Positions 5,445 through 9,461 of a DNA stretch of 9,461 nt are shown in pieces. Both the position numbers and the translations under genes were made by a program. The stretch's first letter is position 1; every line of letters starts with the position of its first letter. Location of the stretch: assembly GCA_023395435.1 (NCBI GenBank), contig JAEWZG010000053.1:1-9461 (forward strand). Direction: 5' to 3'. Source of the DNA: Bacillota bacterium. Its GTDB lineage: Bacteria > Bacillota > Clostridia > Oscillospirales > Ruminococcaceae. Under the pieces are notes generated by a model. The model did no database searches and was not told the origin of the DNA. It worked only from the letters and a program-made list of their open reading frames with translations.

Positions 5445-6137
5445 ATGCTAAGAAAAATTATTAAAATAGACGAAGAAAAATGTGTTGGTTGCGGACTTTG
5501 TGCAAACGCTTGTCATGAAGGTGCAATCGGAATTGTAAATAAAAAAGCAAAGCTTTTGCGTGATGATTATTGCGACGGACTTGGGAACTGTCTTCCTGTA
5601 TGCCCTACTGGCGCTATTACTTTTGAAGAAAGAGAAGCCGAGGCATACAATAAGGAAATTGCACCAAAGAGAGTGGCAGCAAAAGATAAGCCGCTTTCAT
5701 GTGGATGCCCTGGCACAAATGCAAAAACTATTGAGAGAGCTTCAGCACCTATACCACAGAGCTTTGATACTTCATCACAGCTTGGTCAATGGCCTTGTCA
5801 GATTAAGCTTGTGCCAATAAACGCACCATATTTTGAAAATGCAAATCTTCTTATTTCTGCTGACTGTGCAGCATATGCATACGGAAACTTCCACTCACAG
5901 TTTATGAAAAATAAGATTACAATAATAGGATGTCCAAAGCTTGATGAGGGTGATTACTCCGAAAAGCTTACTGAGATAATAAGAAACAATAATATTAAAT
6001 CTGTTACTGTTGTTAGAATGGAAGTTCCTTGTTGTGGCGGAATTGAAAATGCAGTTATTACTGCATTAAAGAATTCAGGAAAGATGATTCCATGGCAGAT
6101 AGTGACAATTAGTACAGATGGAAGAATTTTAGACTAA
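5445..6137 (+). CDS. 4Fe-4S ferredoxin-domain protein with conserved cysteine-rich C-terminal domain
   Basis: This 230-residue cytoplasmic redox protein has a two-cluster ferredoxin domain at the N-terminus. The first motif is C13-x2-C16-x2-C19-x3-C23. The second is C43-x5-C49-x3-C53-P, in which the usual second cysteine is Leu46. That points to one [4Fe-4S] plus one [3Fe-4S] or altered cluster. A linker with CGC (86-88) follows. The C-terminal domain has PCQIKLVP (117-124), a lone C141, IGCPKLD (161-167) and EVPCCGG (193-199), and these cysteines may bind more metal. The family is common in Clostridia, and its reaction is unknown. An AAGGAGA ribosome site lies seven bases before the ATG. The divergent Crp/Fnr gene and shared palindrome suggest coregulation, as for FrdX with HcpR, although hcp is absent here. 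Confidence 0.85.
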   Translation: MLRKIIKIDEEKCVGCGLCANACHEGAIGIVNKKAKLLRDDYCDGLGNCLPVCPTGAITFEEREAEAYNKEIAPKRVAAKDKPLSCGCPGTNAKTIERASAPIPQSFDTSSQLGQWPCQIKLVPINAPYFENANLLISADCAAYAYGNFHSQFMKNKITIIGCPKLDEGDYSEKLTEIIRNNNIKSVTVVRMEVPCCGGIENAVITALKNSGKMIPWQIVTISTDGRILD

Positions 6138-6152
6138 TTTTTAAATATATAA

Positions 6153-6426
6153 GTGAAGGGACGCAGGGGCGACCGCAAAGTCACACAAAACCTACTATTG
6201 TAAGAAATTATATCAAAACCTTACATACTAAAATTACTCGTACTTTTACGACAAAAATATTAAATTTATACTTCAACATTACATTTTAATGACGATCGCA
6301 TAAATAACCAATATTATGTTGCTTATTGACTTACATAACTTAATGCTCTGAACTTTTATTAGTTTTAATAAGATATAATATTTAAATATCAGCTTGGACT
6401 TTGCGATCGCCCCCGAGCCTCTTCAC
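6153..6426. mobile_element. MITE-like non-coding element with 30-bp imperfect terminal inverted repeats
   Basis: The left end (6153-6182, beginning GTGAAGGGACGC) and right end (6397-6426, ending CTCTTCAC) are reverse complements at 25 of 30 positions. They share uninterrupted GTGAAG, GGGGCGA and CGCAAAGTC blocks. The arms are about 65% G+C, against very A/T-rich surroundings. The 214-base interior is A/T-rich, has no credible coding frame and includes a partial internal echo of the arm (GACGATCGCA, near 6292). Size, ends and lack of genes fit a MITE or a large folded RNA. No clear target duplication was found, although AATAT occurs just outside both ends (6144-6148 and 6431-6435). It separates the ferredoxin-like gene from its terminator and fills most of the gene-free stretch 6138-6567. 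Confidence 0.6.
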
Positions 6427-6456
6427 ACTCAATATTTACAAAGTTATAAAAAATAT

Positions 6457-6489
6457 AGCTGGTGGAAAATCTCCACCAGCTTTTATTTT
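6457..6489. terminator. Bidirectional rho-independent terminator
   Basis: AGCTGGTGGA (6457-6466) and TCCACCAGCT (6472-6481) make a perfect 10-base stem with a 5-base loop. TTTTATTTTT follows on the plus strand. On the minus strand ATATTTTTTAT follows. It can end both the ferredoxin-like transcript and the convergent peroxiredoxin transcript. It is 319 bases beyond the ferredoxin stop because the MITE-like element lies between. The remaining 6490-6567 is A/T-rich with no feature seen. Confidence 0.88.
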
Positions 6490-6567
6490 TATATATGTCC
6501 ACAAGTTTCTTTTTATTATTAACTTCAAATCATTACTACTGTATATGATTATTGTGTAATAAAATAG

Positions 6568-7257
6568 TTAGCCCAGTCTTTGCTGTGATGTGTTTTTATA
6601 ACAATAATACCAATCATCACAAGTCAGTCCTTCACTTGAAGGATCAGTTTCACGTTGCTCGAGTTGGCTGTATGTTTTTGGTACCGGAACAAGTGCAGGC
6701 TGACCTGGGAGCCAGTTCGCAGGTGTGATAACCTTTTCCATATCTGTGGTCTGAAGAGCCTGAAGTAGTCTTAATATTTCATAAATATTTCTGCCGTTTG
6801 TGAGCGGATAAATTGTAATTGCTCTTATTACCATACTCGGATCAATAAAATAAACATTACGTACAGTTTCCTGTGTGCTTGCATCAGGTGCAATCATACC
6901 ATACATTCTTGCAATCTCAGCTGTCCTGTCAGCAATTATAGGGAATGGTATCTGAACTCCAAACGTCTGATAAATATTATTAACCCACGCTAAATGTGAC
7001 GTGTTGCTGTCTATACTTAGACCGATAAGCTGAGCATTAAGTTCCTGAAATCTTGCATATTCATTTGCAAATGCAATAAATTCCGAAGTACAAACTGCTG
7101 TAAAATCGCCTGGATGTGAGAATAAAATAACCCATTTGTCTCTATAATCTGAAAGCTTCATTGGCCCAAAGGTTGTATTGGCATAAAAGTCAGGAGCTAG
7201 CATTCCTATACTAACTTGACCAAAGCTTGGTTGAGAAAAAAAGCCGCTGCCGTCCAT
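6568..7257 (-). CDS. Peroxiredoxin, Prx6-type (archaeal-like 2-Cys form)
   Basis: This 229-residue thiol peroxidase reduces hydrogen peroxide and organic peroxides in the cytoplasm. The active site is P49-G-D-F-T53-A-V-C56, the PxxxTxxC motif with peroxidatic Cys56, and R133 (TVRNVYFIDP) is the conserved active-site arginine. The protein has the extended C-terminal domain of the Prx6 group. Two more cysteines there (C213 and C219, in LTCDDWYYC) have the six-residue spacing seen in archaeal enzymes of this group, where the distal one resolves the disulfide. The ATG follows AAAGGAGA with a 6-base spacer. It has its own promoter and ends at the bidirectional terminator. The residues 1-15 extension (DGSGFFSQPSFGQ) is longer than usual. 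The reductant partner is unknown. Confidence 0.92.
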   Translation of the reverse strand: MDGSGFFSQPSFGQVSIGMLAPDFYANTTFGPMKLSDYRDKWVILFSHPGDFTAVCTSEFIAFANEYARFQELNAQLIGLSIDSNTSHLAWVNNIYQTFGVQIPFPIIADRTAEIARMYGMIAPDASTQETVRNVYFIDPSMVIRAITIYPLTNGRNIYEILRLLQALQTTDMEKVITPANWLPGQPALVPVPKTYSQLEQRETDPSSEGLTCDDWYYCYKNTSQQRLG

Positions 7258-7284
7258 AGAAAATCTCCTTTCGTGATTTACTAT

Positions 7285-7314
7285 ATTGTATGCAGAACTA
7301 TATAATAGTTTAAA
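7285..7314 (-). promoter_or_regulatory. Probable promoter of the peroxiredoxin gene
   Basis: On the minus strand TTTAAA (7314-7309, 4 of 6) and TACAAT (7290-7285, 5 of 6) are separated by 18 bases. The -35 box overlaps the T-run of the upstream terminator. No PerR-type operator (TTATAAT-N-ATTATAA) is visible. Confidence 0.45.
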
Positions 7315-7342
7315 AAAAATGAAGCCACAAGGGCTTCATTTT
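7311..7342 (-). terminator. Rho-independent terminator of the coat-protein gene
   Basis: On the minus strand AATGAAGCC and GGCTTCATT form a 9-base stem (11 with flanking A-T pairs) around a 5-base loop, followed by seven more T. It begins at the stop codon (7343-7341), so stop and terminator overlap. The symmetry would allow weak plus-strand use. Confidence 0.88.
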
Positions 7343-7796
7343 AATTATACATACCGTTTGCTTCCATATACTTATAAAGCTTGTCACCATGCTCCTGCTC
7401 TTCTCTTTGAATGTGATTAAGAATATTTCTTATATCAGTATTCTTGAATTCAAAAATAGCTGTATTATAGTCAGAAGAAATCTTCTTTTCTATTTCCAGT
7501 GAATCTTTGAGCAACAGCTGGTCGGAATCCTTTTCAGCTTGTGTTTGATTTACAACAGGCTCTGTTATTGATGATGGTGGGGCTTTTGCTAAATCCATAG
7601 CTGGTATTGTTCCACCTAATAGCTGATTAAGTGTATCAAAATGTCCCTGTTCATTTTTTTCAAGCTGTGAAAATAAAGATTTAAGCTCTTGCGCTTTAGC
7701 CTCTTGTGAATACTTGTTATACTTATCGATACATAGCTGTTCATGACTTTTTGCATCAGTAAGATAGCTTGTTTCTTTTTGTGTAAATTGCTGCAT
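7341..7796 (-). CDS. CotF-family spore coat protein with ferritin-like fold
   Basis: This 151-residue helical protein resembles the Coat_F family of spore coat proteins, which share a ferritin-like four-helix bundle. From the chosen start, helix pair 1 contains HE (18-19) and E49-Q-G-H52. After a Pro-rich linker (about 60-85, TIPAMDLAKAPPSS), helix pair 2 contains LEIEKK (100-105) and E133-Q-E-H136. Two ExxH motifs preceded by glutamates are the ligand pattern of diiron ferritin-like proteins, so metal binding is possible rather than a purely structural role. The frame extends to ATG 7811, but that ATG lies next to the ribosome site GGAGGTGAT (7809-7801), so ATG 7796 is chosen. It is transcribed alone. 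The Coat_F call is fairly good. Diiron function is inference. Confidence 0.75.
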   Translation of the reverse strand: MQQFTQKETSYLTDAKSHEQLCIDKYNKYSQEAKAQELKSLFSQLEKNEQGHFDTLNQLLGGTIPAMDLAKAPPSSITEPVVNQTQAEKDSDQLLLKDSLEIEKKISSDYNTAIFEFKNTDIRNILNHIQREEQEHGDKLYKYMEANGMYN

Positions 7797-7826
7797 TTTT
7801 ATCACCTCCATATTTAGTATGCTTTG

Positions 7827-7851
7827 ATTATATAAAAATATTTAAATTATG
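7827..7851 (-). promoter_or_regulatory. Possible promoter of the coat-protein gene
   Basis: On the minus strand a TATAAT (7832-7827) lies 30 bases before the start codon but lacks a recognisable -35. CATAATTTA (7851-7843) fits the CATA-N3-TA -10 form of the mother-cell sigma factors E and K, which a coat gene would be expected to use. A convincing -35 was not found for that reading either. Confidence 0.3.
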
Positions 7852-7886
7852 ACTTAAAAAATTTTTGATGAATAAAATATAGTTAA

Positions 7887-7920
7887 TTAAAAAAGCCACG
7901 GAAATTCCGTGACTTTTTAA
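7887..7920 (-). terminator. Rho-independent terminator of the zinc-ribbon protein gene
   Basis: On the minus strand AAAAAGTCACGG and CCGTGGCTTTTTT pair (one U-G) around the loop AATTT. The T-run enters TTAATTAA. It begins nine bases past the gene's stop codon. It works best on the minus strand, where the only imperfection is a U-G pair. Confidence 0.85.
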
Positions 7921-7928
7921 TATTGATT

Positions 7929-9392
7929 TTAAGCAACTTGAGTGGCTTCTATAGGTTTGTCTTTATTGTTTTTTACAGTACATGCAAGTTTTTTAATCAG
8001 TACTGTAATCATTCCTGCAACAAATACAATTCCACCGATAAGAATTACTCTGAATGAAATTATTGAAATTAATGAATTTGCAAAACCGCTTGCTTCTTCA
8101 AAAGCATTAGCAATTGTATTCTTTAATAACATCAATACGATTCCAGCAGCAAGGAATAATGCACCGCTTGATATCGCTACTGAACCAAGATAAACAATTG
8201 AACCACCTGCATTCTTGTTAAGCTTGAACACAAAGAATGAGAAAATAATTATTAATATACCCAATCCTGAAAACGCGCATATCCACATCCAGTTGTTGAA
8301 TATAAAATCATAGTCTGAATAATTATACTTATCCAAATTGTTATCAATATTCTTTACTTGAAGTGATTCCATGAGATCTGAAGCATTGTCATCAAGATAG
8401 TCTTCAAGGTTATTGAGATTATCATCACTAATTTTTATATCAGCAATTTCTTCTATCTTATCCTTGTTCTGTTCAATAAGTCCAGCAATTTCTTTTGAAG
8501 TTATTTCTTCAATATCCTTTTTGTTTGTAACATAATCTGCATATGCTGAAACCTTTTTTGCCATATAGTCCTTGATTTCAGTATCCTCATAGATTTTTCT
8601 AATATCTGCTTCACTTACCTTAAGGTCAGAGTTTTTCTCAATTGTCTTTGAGACTATATCAAGAATTGTATCATCTTCCTTGACATCATATTCATCAGTC
8701 GAAATCATTTCACCGACTTTAATATCAAGAACATCAATCTTATTTATATCCTTTTCAAGCTGCTTTGGGCTTATTGATATTTTGGCAATTATCCCAGCCA
8801 TTGTTGATACAACAAAAGCAAAAATCAGTATAAAACATAACACAAGTCCTGTATATGACATAAAGCCCTTTTTCTTTATTGCTTTAGCTGGGACAATTTC
8901 TTCCTGCTGTGCTTGTACAGCTTGAGTAACAGGCTCAATTTCAGGAAAGATATTCTGAGCTTCAAGGGTGGCCTCAGGCACTGTATTTTCAATATCTTCA
9001 GTAACAGGAGCGATTTCTTCTATAATAACCTCTTCGGTTTGTGTTTCTTCATTTTCTTCAGGAATTTCTTCAACTGGCTGAATCAATTGTTGCGAATAAT
9101 TATTTTCTTCAGTATCAGCGGTGGGTTCGTCTTTTATTTCTGCTGGGGCTTCCTCAACTTCAGCATTTTTAGCAGGAGCATTTTGGGCCTCATCTACATG
9201 CACTGGTGCTTCTTCAACCTGAGGCGGCACTTCTTCAACCTGAGCAGGTTCGCTTACTTCAGGCACAATAACAGGTGGCTGTTCTTCAATAACTTCCTGT
9301 AAAACAGGTTCCAGCTGTGAAAGCTTGTTGCCACAAGCTATGCAGAATCTTGAAGTGTTGTCATTTTCCTTACCGCACATTGTACAAAACAT
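7929..9392 (-). CDS. Zinc-ribbon membrane protein with acidic linker and extracellular helical domain
   Basis: This 487-residue protein is not assigned to a named family. Residues 1-22 form a zinc ribbon (C3-x2-C6, C17-x2-C20). Residues about 25-170 are a low-complexity Glu/Pro/Val/Ala linker with no predicted fold. KKK (173-175) precedes the first membrane segment (about 181-204). Residues 205-366 are highly charged and mostly helical, with many Asp, Glu and Lys. Three further membrane segments follow near 367-389, 398-423 and 445-466, and then a short basic tail. The positive-inside rule puts the zinc ribbon in the cytoplasm and 205-366 outside. AAGGGGGA lies before the ATG, after a consensus promoter. 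It is transcribed alone. A sensory or envelope role is possible, but nothing shows it. Confidence 0.75.
   Translation of the reverse strand: MFCTMCGKENDNTSRFCIACGNKLSQLEPVLQEVIEEQPPVIVPEVSEPAQVEEVPPQVEEAPVHVDEAQNAPAKNAEVEEAPAEIKDEPTADTEENNYSQQLIQPVEEIPEENEETQTEEVIIEEIAPVTEDIENTVPEATLEAQNIFPEIEPVTQAVQAQQEEIVPAKAIKKKGFMSYTGLVLCFILIFAFVVSTMAGIIAKISISPKQLEKDINKIDVLDIKVGEMISTDEYDVKEDDTILDIVSKTIEKNSDLKVSEADIRKIYEDTEIKDYMAKKVSAYADYVTNKKDIEEITSKEIAGLIEQNKDKIEEIADIKISDDNLNNLEDYLDDNASDLMESLQVKNIDNNLDKYNYSDYDFIFNNWMWICAFSGLGILIIIFSFFVFKLNKNAGGSIVYLGSVAISSGALFLAAGIVLMLLKNTIANAFEEASGFANSLISIISFRVILIGGIVFVAGMITVLIKKLACTVKNNKDKPIEATQVA
9209..9244. repeat. Short tandem repeat in the acidic linker
   Basis: CTTCTTCAACCTGAG occurs at 9209-9223 and again at 9230-9244, a 21-base period. 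On the coding (minus) strand it gives a seven-residue repeat (QVEEVPP then QVEEAPV), with looser copies (EVEEAPA) further on. It is a likely site of length variation between strains. Confidence 0.7.
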
Positions 9393-9421
9393 TATACATC
9401 CCCCTTGAATTTATTAAACAA

Positions 9422-9450
9422 ATTATAATACCGTTTTTATCAGCTGTCAA
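9422..9450 (-). promoter_or_regulatory. Sigma-A promoter of the zinc-ribbon protein gene
   Basis: On the minus strand a perfect TTGACA (9450-9445) and a perfect TATAAT (9427-9422) are separated by 17 bases. The start is predicted near 9415, about 23 bases before the ATG at 9392. Such a full-consensus promoter suggests high constitutive vegetative expression. Confidence 0.85.
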
Positions 9451-9461
9451 ACAAAATAGAT

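Noticed and set aside
6400..6416. GCGATCGC as a cyanobacterial HIP1 signature
   Set aside because: It is a single perfect occurrence inside the inverted-repeat arm. All genes here are clostridial in character.
6153..6426. CRISPR array or riboswitch
   Set aside because: There is one inverted pair rather than regular direct repeats, and the element lies downstream of a gene and convergent to the next one, so it cannot be a leader.
8913..9302. Plus-strand frame of 129 codons rich in Phe and Asn
   Set aside because: It is the antisense shadow of the low-complexity acidic linker of the zinc-ribbon protein. There is no ribosome site or promoter, and its composition is explained by the complement of Glu/Val/Ala codons.

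Overview
The window is AT-rich (by eye about one third G+C) and looks like a chromosomal segment of a low-GC, anaerobic, spore-forming Clostridia, probably gut Oscillospirales-like. The grounds are strong AGGAGG-type ribosome sites, sigma-A promoters, a GTP-type PEP carboxykinase, a PadR/DUF1048 pair, a CotF-like coat protein and a clostridial 4Fe-4S protein family. The genus assignment is inference. It is mostly ordinary core and accessory sequence, with several unusually clear regulatory sites and one MITE-like insertion. No RNA genes, CRISPR array, prophage or transposase were seen.

Layout. 1-370: the first 41 codons of a PEP carboxykinase gene (minus strand, running off the window), with a consensus promoter, a Rex-like operator and two further dyads. 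371-1773: a translationally coupled FetA/FetB-type ABC exporter (minus). 1803-2832: a divergent promoter region, then padR and a DUF1048 gene with a terminator (plus). 2846-4689: a two-gene operon of a stand-alone DUF2156 protein and a GNAT acetyltransferase, with a dyad in its promoter. 4675-5343: a Crp/Fnr regulator (minus) that overlaps the GNAT gene tail to tail. 5344-5444: a divergent control region with one 16-bp palindrome. 5445-6137: a two-[Fe-S]-motif ferredoxin-like protein (plus). 6153-6426: a 274-bp MITE-like element with 30-bp imperfect terminal inverted repeats, followed at 6457 by a bidirectional terminator. 6568-9392: three separate minus-strand genes (a Prx6-type peroxiredoxin, a ferritin-like CotF-family protein and a zinc-ribbon membrane protein). 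The peroxiredoxin uses the bidirectional terminator, and the other two have their own.

How the genes may work together. Several products fit metal, redox or nitrosative stress handling in an anaerobe: the FetAB exporter (iron export), the Crp/Fnr plus Fe-S protein pair, the peroxiredoxin and a diiron-type ferritin-like protein. The best-supported regulatory circuit is the palindrome at 5357-5372. It sits at exactly -41.5 relative to the start predicted from the ferredoxin gene's TATAAT box, the class II activator position. It also lies just downstream of the predicted start of the regulator's own transcript, so it may activate one gene and repress the other. The arrangement resembles HcpR/FrdX modules, but no hcp gene is present here.

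Five coding starts were moved inward from the longest open frame because ribosome sites or promoters decide them: fetA, padR, DUF2156, GNAT and the coat protein.
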